Below, piece after piece: positions 8,776 to 16,913 of a stretch of 64,000 nt of DNA. Position 1 is the stretch's first letter. Every line of letters begins with the position of its first letter. Position numbers and translations under genes: made by a program. The notes under the pieces were generated by a model. The model saw only the letters and a program-made list of their open reading frames with translations, was not told the DNA's origin and searched no databases. The DNA comes from an uncultured Polaribacter sp. (lineage in GTDB: Bacteria; Bacteroidota; Bacteroidia; Flavobacteriales; Flavobacteriaceae): the NCBI GenBank assembly GCA_943846595.1, contig OX044355.1, forward strand, positions 1,515,501 to 1,579,500, written 5' to 3'.

Positions 8776-10104
8776 TTATGAAGCAGCATCTAGTATTTTT
8801 TTGATTTTATTATAATCTATAAAGTAAACAATTCTAACTGATAAGGTATGTTTTTGGGATTGATCAAATAAGTTCTTTAAATTCTTGAAGAATGGAAGGT
8901 TTGCATTGGTATCGTTATTGAAAATTGAATTTCTGTAGAATGCAATTAGTTGACTCCCAGGAGCGAATTGCCAAATGTAATTTAAGTCTAAATTCCAGTT
9001 ATTAAAATTTACATTTTCACTTGTATAGTTTGTGTTTGGATCTAATTTACCGACCGTATTTAGGTTGTAAAAATTGGTATAGTTAACAGCTCCCCAATAA
9101 TGTCTAAAACTTAATGATAGCGAAGAATTTGTGCTAAAACTATATTTTCCTGAAATCGTGTTTGTGTAATTTTTTCGATCTCTTATTACAAAAATAATAT
9201 TATTGTCCACTTCGTCTACATACCCTTGATCATTTTTGGTTTTATTAAAATTAAGTTGATATCTTAAAGATAATTGATTATTAAATCGATAACGGGGTGC
9301 AATACTAAAACCATAGCCTGTTTTTGGGTTGTTAGAAAATGTAGTATGGTATCCGTTCGCGTTTAACTGAAATAATTTTTGTGAATTGGTAGAAATCCAC
9401 CCATTTACATTCAATCTTTGTGGTCGCAAAAAATAAATACCACTTGTTGTACCTTGGCTCGGTTCAAAAAAATCTTTATTTTCAGATCCATAATTTAAAT
9501 TGGAACCAAAAGAAAAACGTGCTTTGGTTTGTGCGCTGAAGTTTAATCCTGCATTATTGACGGTATAGCTCCCAGAGTAATGTTGAAAACGGGCTTGATT
9601 ATAAAATCCAAAACGATATCTGTTAAAATTTTTCGTGGGTTGTAAAGTTCTCCAGCCAATATTTCCATAGATAGATTGCTGGTTGTTTGAAAATAAGATC
9701 CCTAAATCATTGGGATTGAAGTCTTTGTTTTCAAAGTTGTACCCAACTTTCCAATTCCAGTGTCCAGCATTTTTGCCAAAGCTATTGTCAAAAGTATACC
9801 CAGTATTTGGATAATTTATATCATCATAAATATTACTCAGTTTAAAGGAACCGTCTGCATTGTACTTACTGTCTTTTGTCTCTAAATGCCAGGTTAGGGC
9901 TGTTACATTTGCATCCCTAAACCTTCCATCACGCGTCACGTTGGTGTTGATCAATGCAATACTAGAATTTTGATTAAACTGTTGGTCTAACACCATAATA
10001 TTATAATTTGTAAAAGGGTTTGTGACTGATTTTCTAATTGTTCCGTTTGTATTATTTTTAATTGTAGCCTCTGTTTTCTCAGTGATAGCATTAAAAAAAA
10101 CCAA
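8776..10104 (-). CDS. DUF5916 outer-membrane protein, C-terminal part (frameshifted from upstream half)
   Basis: This open frame is the downstream half of one ancestral gene with 10091..11215. Its residues from NAITEKTE onward continue the upstream protein after GLGIGFF; the apparent start is a TTG inside the junction and is unlikely to be a real initiation site. The sequence is rich in alternating aromatic and polar beta strands ([40 protein letters not shown]), as in the DUF5916 beta-barrel, and ends [16 protein letters not shown]. Together the halves would encode about 812 residues, the usual size of CBM9/DUF5916 proteins of Bacteroidota, which are thought to sit in the outer membrane. Function is unproven. 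Confidence 0.75.
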   Translation of the reverse strand: MVFFNAITEKTEATIKNNTNGTIRKSVTNPFTNYNIMVLDQQFNQNSSIALINTNVTRDGRFRDANVTALTWHLETKDSKYNADGSFKLSNIYDDINYPNTGYTFDNSFGKNAGHWNWKVGYNFENKDFNPNDLGILFSNNQQSIYGNIGWRTLQPTKNFNRYRFGFYNQARFQHYSGSYTVNNAGLNFSAQTKARFSFGSNLNYGSENKDFFEPSQGTTSGIYFLRPQRLNVNGWISTNSQKLFQLNANGYHTTFSNNPKTGYGFSIAPRYRFNNQLSLRYQLNFNKTKNDQGYVDEVDNNIIFVIRDRKNYTNTISGKYSFSTNSSLSLSFRHYWGAVNYTNFYNLNTVGKLDPNTNYTSENVNFNNWNLDLNYIWQFAPGSQLIAFYRNSIFNNDTNANLPFFKNLKNLFDQSQKHTLSVRIVYFIDYNKIKKILDAAS

Positions 10105-11215
10105 TTCCCAATCCTTTTTTTGTTCTTCCAGAAACTTTTATGGCATTCAACATCGTTACTTTTCCAGGAGAATTAATAAGTTTCTCATCTGGAGAAAGAG
10201 TACCAATAACATTGAATTGATCTATTGGAGCTGCTCCAATTCTTCTGGAATAAAATAAACGCCCTTTATTAAAGAGTTCAGTTCCTTCGGTAAAAAATTG
10301 TCTTTGTTCAGAAAATTGCTGTTCAAAAGGACCAAGATTTAGAACAACGTCATCAAAACCAACCTGACTAAAATCTGGAATTAAAGTAGCGTCCAGTGTA
10401 AAATTTTCAGTCAACCCATACTTGACATCCATTCCAGCACTCCAATCAAAATCGGTATTACTTTCAAATGTTGTCGTAGTCGCCGAGGCATAGGGATATA
10501 GGTTTAATCTTGTTGGCGGTTTTATGTTTTCAAAACCTTCAATTAACCCTTCATGCTGCGTCCATCTGCCAATTGAATTGTCAATAAAAGCCCAGGTGTG
10601 TTGTTCGTTTAAATTCTCTAACCTTCTATGAAAATTAAAACCCCAAGATTGTACTGGACTGTTTGCAAAACGAATTGCTCGATAGGGGATTTCCATTTCT
10701 ACTTGCCATCCCTCTGGAGTGATTGCAACAGCACTTTTCCAAACGGCACTCCAGTTAAAATCTTCATTTCCGTTTGAAATCTTAGCATCCGCTTGATTTC
10801 CAGTACTCTGAACAATAAATTCAAAAGGGTTTTGTCCATCGTCATTTGGGTTGATCGTGACTAGAAAAAAATCAGCCTGACTAAAATTATCCCTATTTGC
10901 AAATTCTTGTGGAATATTTGCAGCATCTGGATCCAACATTGTTGCCGAAATATAAATGGCAGCATCATCGTAAATTACTTTCACAGTTGTCTGATATGCT
11001 GCTGTAACTCTTTTACCATTGACAGGTCTAAAAGTGATAAAGTCGCTTAAAAATGCCACATCTTTCCATGCCGTATCATTTAAGATACCATCAATTACTG
11101 GAGCCTCTGAAACTCTTGCTGTTGTGCTCTTTTTCCTTTCTTTTTTTATTTCTTGAGCATTAAAAAAACCAATAAAACCGATTCCAAGTACTAGTAGTAA
11201 TTCTTTTTTTAACAT
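10091..11215 (-). CDS. CBM9-like/DUF5916 protein, N-terminal part (stops early at a T8 run)
   Basis: Exported protein fragment of 374 residues. A signal peptide is seen at 1-20 (MLKKELLLVLGIGFIGFFNA, cleavage before QEIKK). Next comes a family-9 carbohydrate-binding-like domain, about 33-225, recognised by EAPVIDGILNDTAWKDV near its start and the pattern TPEGWQVEMEIPYRAIRF. The beginning of DUF5916 follows (LNLYPYA, FDWSAGMDVKYGLT, TLDATLIPDFSQV, QRQFFTEG). Homologues run on for another 430 residues, which here lie in the next frame (8776..10104). Such proteins are widespread outer-membrane components in Bacteroidota of unproven function. As read, the product would lack most of its barrel. 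Confidence 0.8.
   Translation of the reverse strand: MLKKELLLVLGIGFIGFFNAQEIKKERKKSTTARVSEAPVIDGILNDTAWKDVAFLSDFITFRPVNGKRVTAAYQTTVKVIYDDAAIYISATMLDPDAANIPQEFANRDNFSQADFFLVTINPNDDGQNPFEFIVQSTGNQADAKISNGNEDFNWSAVWKSAVAITPEGWQVEMEIPYRAIRFANSPVQSWGFNFHRRLENLNEQHTWAFIDNSIGRWTQHEGLIEGFENIKPPTRLNLYPYASATTTTFESNTDFDWSAGMDVKYGLTENFTLDATLIPDFSQVGFDDVVLNLGPFEQQFSEQRQFFTEGTELFNKGRLFYSRRIGAAPIDQFNVIGTLSPDEKLINSPGKVTMLNAIKVSGRTKKGLGIGFF
10093..10100 (-). other. T8 homopolymer at the DUF5916 frameshift
   Basis: On the minus strand the junction reads GGT TTT TTT TAA with eight T; with seven T it would read GGT TTT TTT AAT GCT and keep the long frame open. One extra T therefore separates the two halves. It may be a sequencing or assembly error, a real null mutation, a phase-variable tract, or a transcriptional slippage site. 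Confidence 0.85.
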
Positions 11216-11427
11216 TTTTTTGCTGATTTATGAAAAAACTAGTTTCGAACAGATTCTCTCTTTTAATGTCCGTGCGTTAAATCTATGTTAATAACTTATA
11301 AGACGATATAAAATTGGTTGAGTTACAGGGTGGCGTGTTAAATAATTCTTAAATCCTCTCTAAAAAAAAATGAATCGTTCCCATTTTTTTTTTGTGAAAA
11401 CTATGCAGCAATTTACTTCTGAATGTG

Positions 11428-11435
11428 TATTTTTG
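11428..11435 (+). promoter_or_regulatory. Candidate -7 promoter element of sucC
   Basis: TATTTTTG fits TAnnTTTG and ends 25 bases before the sucC ATG. No TTG is found about 19-21 bases further upstream, so only the -7 half is supported. It lies in the 244-base gap between the divergently transcribed DUF5916 gene and sucC. Confidence 0.35.
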
Positions 11436-11459
11436 TGGCCGTTATAAACATTACACAGC

Positions 11460-12656
11460 ATGAATTTACACGAATATCAAGGAAAACAAATATTAAATAG
11501 TTTTGGAGTTAGAATTCAAAGAGGAATTGTAGCAAGTACTCCTGCAGAAGCAGTGGAGGCAGCCAAAAAATTGACGGAAGAAACCGGAACGGGTTGGTAC
11601 GTTGTAAAAGCGCAAGTTCACGCTGGTGGTCGTGGTAAAGGAGGTGGTGTAAAATTGGCTAAAAATTTAGACGAAGTAAAAAGTATTTCGGATGATATTT
11701 TAGGAATGATGTTAATTACACCTCAAACATCTGCTGAAGGAAAATTGGTTAATCAAGTTTTAATTTGTGAGGATGTTTATTATCCTGGTGAATCAGAAAC
11801 AGAAGAATATTATATTTCAGTTCTTTTAAATAGAGCTACTGGTAAAAACATGATTATGTATTCTACTGAGGGTGGAATGGATATTGAAACGGTTGCCGAA
11901 GAAACACCCCACTTAATTTTTACAGAGGAAGTTGATCCTTTATTAGGTTTAATGCCTTTTCAAGCAAGAAAAGTTGCTTTTAACTTAGGCTTATCGGGTG
12001 TTGCTTTTAAGGAAATGACAAAATTTATATCTGCTTTATACACAGCATACATCAAGTCAGATTCTGCAATGTTTGAAATTAACCCTGTGTTAAAAACGTC
12101 TGACAGTAAAATAATGGCAGTAGATGCAAAGGTAACTTTGGATGAAAACGCATTGTATCGCCATAAAGATTATGCAGCAATGCGTGATCTACGTGAAGAA
12201 AATCCCATCGAAGTGGAGGCGAAAGCTGCAGGCTTAAATTATGTAGATTTAGACGGAAATGTTGGATGTATGGTAAACGGAGCTGGTTTGGCAATGGGAA
12301 CAATGGATTTAATTAAAGAGTCTGGTGGTGAGCCAGCCAACTTTTTAGATGTTGGAGGAACTGCAGATGCTCAGAGAGTAGAAACTGCTTTTGGGATCAT
12401 TCTAAAAGATCCAAATGTAAAAGCAATTTTAGTGAATATTTTTGGAGGGATTGTTCGATGTGACAGAGTTGCGCAAGGAGTTGTAGATGCTTATAAGAAT
12501 ATGGGAGATAAGATTACAGTGCCTATCATCTGTCGTTTACAAGGAACAAACGCAAAGGAAGCAAAGCAATTAATTGACAATTCTGGAATGAAAATTATTT
12601 CTGCTACAGAATTTCAAGAAGCAGCAGATAAAGTTCAAGAAGTTTTAGAAGCTTAG
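11460..12656 (+). CDS. sucC: Succinyl-CoA synthetase (ADP/GDP-forming) beta subunit
   Basis: Beta subunit of succinyl-CoA synthetase, the TCA-cycle enzyme that couples succinyl-CoA cleavage to nucleotide triphosphate formation, working as a complex with SucD. The 398 residues match the family from MNLHEYQGKQIL onward. An ATP-grasp domain fills the first 230 residues (AGGRGKGGGV at 55-64, MFEINPVL), and the C-terminal ligase domain contains DVGGTADAQRVETAF and ILVNIFGGIVRCDRVAQG, the alpha-subunit and CoA contact region. sucD is not adjacent, a common arrangement in Bacteroidota. A strong hairpin terminator follows, so the gene is monocistronic. Length and motifs look normal. Confidence 0.97.
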   Translation: MNLHEYQGKQILNSFGVRIQRGIVASTPAEAVEAAKKLTEETGTGWYVVKAQVHAGGRGKGGGVKLAKNLDEVKSISDDILGMMLITPQTSAEGKLVNQVLICEDVYYPGESETEEYYISVLLNRATGKNMIMYSTEGGMDIETVAEETPHLIFTEEVDPLLGLMPFQARKVAFNLGLSGVAFKEMTKFISALYTAYIKSDSAMFEINPVLKTSDSKIMAVDAKVTLDENALYRHKDYAAMRDLREENPIEVEAKAAGLNYVDLDGNVGCMVNGAGLAMGTMDLIKESGGEPANFLDVGGTADAQRVETAFGIILKDPNVKAILVNIFGGIVRCDRVAQGVVDAYKNMGDKITVPIICRLQGTNAKEAKQLIDNSGMKIISATEFQEAADKVQEVLEA

Positions 12657-12680
12657 GTTTCTTTTCAATAAATACGATCA

Positions 12681-12710
12681 AAAATGCCTCATAAAAATGA
12701 GGCATTTTTT
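12681..12710 (+). terminator. Rho-independent terminator after sucC
   Basis: Inverted repeat AAAATGCCTCAT-aaaa-ATGAGGCATTTT followed by further T, 25 bases after the sucC stop. The 12-bp perfect stem with a T tail is a classic intrinsic terminator. Confidence 0.88.
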
Positions 12711-12765
12711 GTTGAAATAATTTGAAAGTTAAGTTTTTTTAAAAATTAAATTCAAGGTTTTTATA

Positions 12766-13653
12766 TTATTGCTGTAAAACATCTCGCTTTTCTGCCTTTA
12801 ATTTTTTACCAATAATCCCAGAATATTTTTTTGCGCCAAGTTTGTTTAAGTGATTCGCATCGGACATAAAACGGTCGGCGATGTCTTCTTCTATAAAGTT
12901 CAAATGGCGACGATGTTTTAATTTTTTTAGTGATTCTAAAAAAAAGTCGAAATATTTCCGGTCAATTTGTTTTTTGTAATCAAAATGATATGGCGTGGAT
13001 ACTAATATTAAGGCAATATTATTGTCTGTGCAAAGTCGATCTATTTTGTACAAATAGTCTCTTTGAGAATCGCTAAATTTCGCTTCCTCTTGTTTTATAG
13101 AGAAATGCATGTTAAATGCTTTATTGATAATTGCTTTCTTGGGATTTGAATTTGTAGATTCATAAAATCCCCCAAAGTCTGGAGTCGAATAAATTCCTAA
13201 AATTGCTGGTTTTAGTACCTTGTCAAAAGTGGTTAAGAAACCTGAATCGTCAAACATTCGAATGAAATAAAGGTATTTTTTTAAACTCTTTTCCCCTTCT
13301 GGAAAGTCAAGACTGAAAAGTCTATTGTATACAGGAGCAAAATTATGAATTGAGACCCCTAAAATTAGAGTATCTATGCGATGATTTTTGTTATGGACTA
13401 AGGTTTGTAATTTTTGATAGGTAAAATAATAATGCTCACCAGAACTTGCCAAGTTTTTTGCTCCTTGAGAAATGGATTCACCACGAAGACGCTGAATTTG
13501 AGAATCTCCCATTAATAGGAAAGAATGCGCTGAGAATGTTGATAGTTTGGTTTCAACCTTTGTTTTAGAATGCCGATAGTAGGTAAAAGTAATCAATAAA
13601 AATAACAAAGCAGGGATGCTGAATTTTAGGATCCTTAATACAAATTTTTTCAT
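12766..13653 (-). CDS. SGNH-like membrane-anchored protein, partner of MBOAT acyltransferase
   Basis: Single-pass envelope protein of 295 residues: N-terminal membrane helix (about 7-26), then a domain beginning LLMGDSQIQRL (GDS at 49-51) and ending with DANHLNKLGAKKYS (Asp265, His268). The GDS and DxxH pairs are block I and block V of SGNH/GDSL esterases and of AlgX/AlgJ/PatB-type acyltransferases. The gene lies 3 bases after the MBOAT gene, so the two form one operon. By analogy with AlgI/AlgJ and PatA/PatB, MBOAT would carry an acyl group across the membrane and this protein would move it onto a surface glycan. The acceptor is unknown; there are no alginate genes nearby. Confidence 0.7.
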   Translation of the reverse strand: MKKFVLRILKFSIPALLFLLITFTYYRHSKTKVETKLSTFSAHSFLLMGDSQIQRLRGESISQGAKNLASSGEHYYFTYQKLQTLVHNKNHRIDTLILGVSIHNFAPVYNRLFSLDFPEGEKSLKKYLYFIRMFDDSGFLTTFDKVLKPAILGIYSTPDFGGFYESTNSNPKKAIINKAFNMHFSIKQEEAKFSDSQRDYLYKIDRLCTDNNIALILVSTPYHFDYKKQIDRKYFDFFLESLKKLKHRRHLNFIEEDIADRFMSDANHLNKLGAKKYSGIIGKKLKAEKRDVLQQ

Positions 13654-13656
13654 AAT

Positions 13657-15105
13657 TTAAAATTGAAAATAAATAAATTGCTGCTCTTTTCCGTTGAACC
13701 AAAATAATGCAATTATGATTGTATAATACATTGCATGTCTAAGGGGACGCTTCCATTTTAGTCCCAAATGTTCAAGTGCATATTGACTTTCTCTTCCAAG
13801 CCATTCTATAAAAATGAAAATGAAAACAAGTAGCATTGTTATCATGGCGCCTTTAGGATTTGAGAGCTTAGGAACTTCTAAAAGTGATGCGGAGAAAATT
13901 CCTGAAATATAATTGAAAGCATGCGTTATATCCTTCGCTCTAAAAATGATCCAAGCAAATACCGTAAGCGTAAAAGTAAAGAGCATTTGTAGGAATTCTT
14001 TCACAGTTGGTAGGAAGTTTCCCTGAGCTACTATTTCTAAATTCTTTCTATTTTTATTGGTGAGTAATAGCGGTAAAAAGTAAATAGCATGCAGTGTTCC
14101 CCAAACAATAAACGTCCAATTAGCACCGTGCCAAAAACCGCTTACAATGAAGATTGCAAATGTGTTCCTAACTTTCATCCAAGTACCACCCCGACTCCCT
14201 CCAAGAGGTATGTATAGGTAGTCTCTAAACCAGGTTGATAACGATATATGCCAACGTCTCCAAAACGCTGCAATATCTCTAGAAAAATAGGGAAATTTGA
14301 AGTTTTGCATCAAGTTAAAGCCGAAAAGACGAGAAGTCCCAATGGCAATATCTGAGTATCCTGAGAAGTCACCATATATTTGAAATGTAAAAAATAAGGC
14401 ACCTAAAACCAACGAACTCCCATTCATATCTGCCGAATTATTAAAAATGTGGTTCGCAAGCTCTGCACAACTATCAGCAATCACCATTTTTTTAAACAAA
14501 CCCCAAAGTATTTGGCGCATTCCATCAACAGCTTTTGAAAGATTAAATGTCCGTTTTTTGTAAAACTGAGGTAAAAGATTCGTTGCTCTTTCGATGGGGC
14601 CGGCAACCAACTGTGGGAAAAAGCTTACAAATGCCGAAAAGACAATAAAGTCCTTGGTAGGCTCTAGTTTTTGTTTGTAAACATCTATGGTGTAGCTTAA
14701 TGTTTGAAACGTATAAAAGCTAATTCCTACGGGCAATATAATAGAAAGTGAATTTGTTGCTATTTCTGAGCCAAAAAATGAAAAAGCACTTTTAAAATTG
14801 TCTAGGAAAAAATTAGCATACTTAAAGAAACCAAGAAAACCTAAATTTACAAGTATGCTTGTCCAAAGTAAAATTTTTCTTTTGGTCTTATTTTCTTGAC
14901 TTTTTAATTTTCGCCCTATCGTATAATCGACAAGGGTACTAAAGAGAATCAAGGATAAAAAACGCCAATCCCACCAACCATAGAATACATAACTTGCTAA
15001 AACAATTAACGCATTTTGTAACCTAAGATTTTTATTCGCTAGCAACCAGTAGAGAAGAAATACAGTCGGTAAAAATACTGCGAAATCAATTGAATTAAAA
15101 AGCAT
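13657..15105 (-). CDS. MBOAT family O-acyltransferase (AlgI/PatA-like)
   Basis: Multi-pass inner-membrane acyltransferase of 482 residues. Family landmarks: an early YGWWDWRFL motif (42-50), GDFSGYSDIAIGTSRLFGF (245-263), RRWHISLSTWFRDYLYIPLGG (283-303) and the catalytic His326 in SGFWHGANW. It closely resembles the AlgI/PatA group that O-acetylates cell-wall or exopolysaccharides. It is the first gene of a two-gene operon with the SGNH-like protein. The target polymer cannot be read from the sequence. Length is usual for the family. Confidence 0.9.
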   Translation of the reverse strand: MLFNSIDFAVFLPTVFLLYWLLANKNLRLQNALIVLASYVFYGWWDWRFLSLILFSTLVDYTIGRKLKSQENKTKRKILLWTSILVNLGFLGFFKYANFFLDNFKSAFSFFGSEIATNSLSIILPVGISFYTFQTLSYTIDVYKQKLEPTKDFIVFSAFVSFFPQLVAGPIERATNLLPQFYKKRTFNLSKAVDGMRQILWGLFKKMVIADSCAELANHIFNNSADMNGSSLVLGALFFTFQIYGDFSGYSDIAIGTSRLFGFNLMQNFKFPYFSRDIAAFWRRWHISLSTWFRDYLYIPLGGSRGGTWMKVRNTFAIFIVSGFWHGANWTFIVWGTLHAIYFLPLLLTNKNRKNLEIVAQGNFLPTVKEFLQMLFTFTLTVFAWIIFRAKDITHAFNYISGIFSASLLEVPKLSNPKGAMITMLLVFIFIFIEWLGRESQYALEHLGLKWKRPLRHAMYYTIIIALFWFNGKEQQFIYFQF

Positions 15106-15478
15106 TCTTGTTGTCTATTTATCCATTTTTTTTTCACTTCTATATAAGTCTGAATGCAATTTTCTTATTACAACAGCATCTCAAGAAGCAACAGATTAAG
15201 AATAAATCTGTTTCGTGGTAAATATATCACTTTAAAATAGTTTTCAATATAAAAACTCACAACCTAATCGAATAAATATTTGGGGACTTTTAATGATAAG
15301 AATCGCAAGTACGAGGATCGGTTTTTTATTGTTACAACCTCATTGTTCTATAATAAAAAAGAAAATAATATTCCTCATCTCTACAGTATATTTGTTGCAA
15401 AACCGAGCTTTTATAGGGTTTAAATTCAAGAATAAGCTCTTTGGAATATTGTCCTTAAAAGCGATTACATCCAAATCA
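15106..15478. other. AT-rich intergenic region at the edge of an accessory island
   Basis: About 370 bases with no convincing gene. A short inverted repeat ACAGATT-n7-AATCTGT (15191-15211) lies upstream of the MBOAT start and is not followed by a T run. A 64-codon plus-strand frame (15293-15487) has no family resemblance and was not called. The region probably holds the MBOAT promoter and the end of the island transcript. Confidence 0.3.
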
Positions 15479-15760
15479 TTATTTTAAAAAGAATCTAAAT
15501 TCAGGAATTTTTCTGGCTATTTTAACGGCTATTCCTCCTAATTCTTTAATGTCCTCGATTAATTGAGCTTTAGATGTATTTTCTCTTGAGGCTTTTTCTA
15601 CCACTTTAATAAGTGTTGAATATACTCTTAAGTCTTCCGCTCCAGGAGTTACTGCATCTATTTCATCTTTAGATAACCCAGAAAGTTTGCCAAGTTCTTT
15701 TTTGTATTTTCCATCAAAAGCAGCATCTGCCTCTGTAAATAATTCACTAAATCTTCCCAT
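15479..15760 (-). CDS. Small hypothetical helical protein (93 aa)
   Basis: I do not recognise this protein. It is 93 residues, soluble and probably all-helical, with no signal peptide or membrane segment. It begins MGRFSELFTEADAAFDGKY, contains LSGLSKDEIDAVTPGAEDL and ends IARKIPEFRFFLK; charged residues alternate with aliphatics in the second half. It starts 2 bases after the stop of the upstream lipoprotein-like gene, so the two are surely co-transcribed. Upstream of both lies a wrecked patatin-like gene in the same orientation. The pair may be leftovers of a three-gene cassette, so this could be an accessory, immunity or structural partner; that is inference. Confidence 0.6.
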   Translation of the reverse strand: MGRFSELFTEADAAFDGKYKKELGKLSGLSKDEIDAVTPGAEDLRVYSTLIKVVEKASRENTSKAQLIEDIKELGGIAVKIARKIPEFRFFLK

Positions 15761-15762
15761 TC

Positions 15763-16488
15763 TTAATTTATTTTTTTGGTTATTGTTTTAATTTGATTTG
15801 ATATTTCATTTATTTTAGAAAATGCGGCATCACTTTTTATGTCAATTTCCTTGCCTTTGGTAATGGCAGATTTAACGATTTCAGATGTTTTCAGTAAGAC
15901 CTTATTAAGTTCTTCATCTTTTCCTTCGAGACCGATTATTTCCAATGCCTTTTGTTGACTTTCTTTGACTTTTCGGGCAGAAACTAAATATCCTGTTATT
16001 GTTGTATTTGCATACAAGCTATTTTGGTATGATTTGTCTATGCTTCGAATCATTTCCCTTTTTTGCCTTCTTATTGGATCTAATAGTTCTTTTTTCTTTT
16101 TATTAATTTGATTATTTGCATCTTCAAGAAATTCGGTCAATACATTGAGCGCTTCATCTGTTGCAGCTTTTTCATCTGTTGCTCCTGCAGCCTCTATTAT
16201 TCCATAAATAGATTTTTTGTGGTTTTTATGTTTTTTTAATTCTGACTTTAGCACATAATTAATTATGAAAGGTGCATATATTTCATCCATGAAAAGAGTA
16301 ATATCATCTATGATTTTACTGTAATGCAATTCAATCATTGATTTGTGTGAGTTGTGAAGAATTTTTAAGTCTTTGCCTAGTATTTTGGATAACTCTACAG
16401 TCTCTTTTGGTAGAGAAACACAGGAGTTTATGACTATCAATAGTAAGATAAGCGATTTAATACGTGTGTTAATCATCTCCATTTCCAT
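15763..16488 (-). CDS. Hypothetical coiled-coil lipoprotein
   Basis: Not assigned to any family. The product is 241 residues (or 237 from the internal Met at 16476, which gives a neater signal sequence MINTRIKSLILLLIVINSC). The hydrophobic leader ends in INSC, a plausible type II lipobox, so a lipoprotein is likely. The mature part is helical and very rich in Lys and Glu (for example NQINKKKKELLDPIRRQKREM), suggesting long coiled coils. The first ATG abuts the TAA that ends the decayed patatin frame (TAAATG), pointing to an original polycistronic arrangement. It is followed after 2 bases by the 93-residue gene. No catalytic motif is visible. Confidence 0.6.
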   Translation of the reverse strand: MEMEMINTRIKSLILLLIVINSCVSLPKETVELSKILGKDLKILHNSHKSMIELHYSKIIDDITLFMDEIYAPFIINYVLKSELKKHKNHKKSIYGIIEAAGATDEKAATDEALNVLTEFLEDANNQINKKKKELLDPIRRQKREMIRSIDKSYQNSLYANTTITGYLVSARKVKESQQKALEIIGLEGKDEELNKVLLKTSEIVKSAITKGKEIDIKSDAAFSKINEISNQIKTITKKIN

Positions 16489-16760
16489 TTAATGGTTATA
16501 CTTATTGAGTTTTTCAACGATGTCAACTAACTCTTGGTCGGTGCTCTTTATTTGGTGTTAAATATGCCAAAGTTATTATACCTCCGATATTTGTGACTGC
16601 TATAAAATCAAACATATTGTAGAGTCTTAGTTTTGATTCCCTTTTTTGGTCTTGTAAATTTTTTTCTATTTGAGTTAAAACAGTCCCAGGTAATATTTTC
16701 TCGTATCCCTCTTCCGTCTATAGATAGTATGATTACTTTTGATATTAGCGTTTATTTCAT
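16489..16760 (-). pseudogene. Decayed patatin-like phospholipase remnant
   Basis: Minus-strand translation in shifting frames gives MK-stop-TLISKVIILSIDGRGIR, a frameshift, then ILPGTVLTQIEKNL, YNMFDFIAVTNIGGIITLAYL, another frame change, and a tail QELVDIVEKLNKYN ending in TAA. This follows the N-terminal patatin pattern (ILSIDGGGIRGI..., DFIAGTSTGGI). Damage seen: stop at codon 3 (16752-16754), oxyanion glycine motif DGGG changed to DGRG (16701-16718), a one-base frameshift near 16700, and the nucleophile elbow GTSTG changed to VTNIG with Asn at the Ser position (16589-16591). Roughly 200-250 central residues of a normal patatin are missing, so the 5' and 3' ends seem joined by a deletion. 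It precedes the lipoprotein gene without a gap. Confidence 0.72.
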
Positions 16761-16837
16761 TTAAAAATAATACCCTAATAATCAGTAGTTAATTTGTTAA
16801 AGTTAAAAAAATAAAAATAATTTACAAGCGCAAATAA

Positions 16838-16884
16838 ATAAGTGGTCGATTTAAGGAATAAGTGGTAATTTAGAGGAATAACTG
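16838..16884. repeat. Two and a half 20-bp tandem repeats, possible old transposon end
   Basis: ATAAGTGGTCGATTTAAGGA (16838-16857) is followed directly by ATAAGTGGTAATTTAGAGGA (16858-16877) and the start of a third unit, ATAACTG. Repeated AGTGGTCaATTT/GGAATAA blocks resemble the multiple terminal repeats of IS21-like elements as I remember them from Bacteroidota; no transposase is present. It lies between the uvrB 3' end and the decayed patatin gene, where an island boundary would be expected. Confidence 0.4.
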
Positions 16885-16913
16885 TTTTTTATATCGAGAA
16901 AAGAAGGCAATAT

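Noticed and set aside
15293-15487. 64-codon plus-strand frame in the gap beside the accessory island
   Set aside because: No recognisable domain, basic and hydrophobic by composition of AT-rich DNA, no promoter, and it runs into the 3' end of the small helical protein gene.
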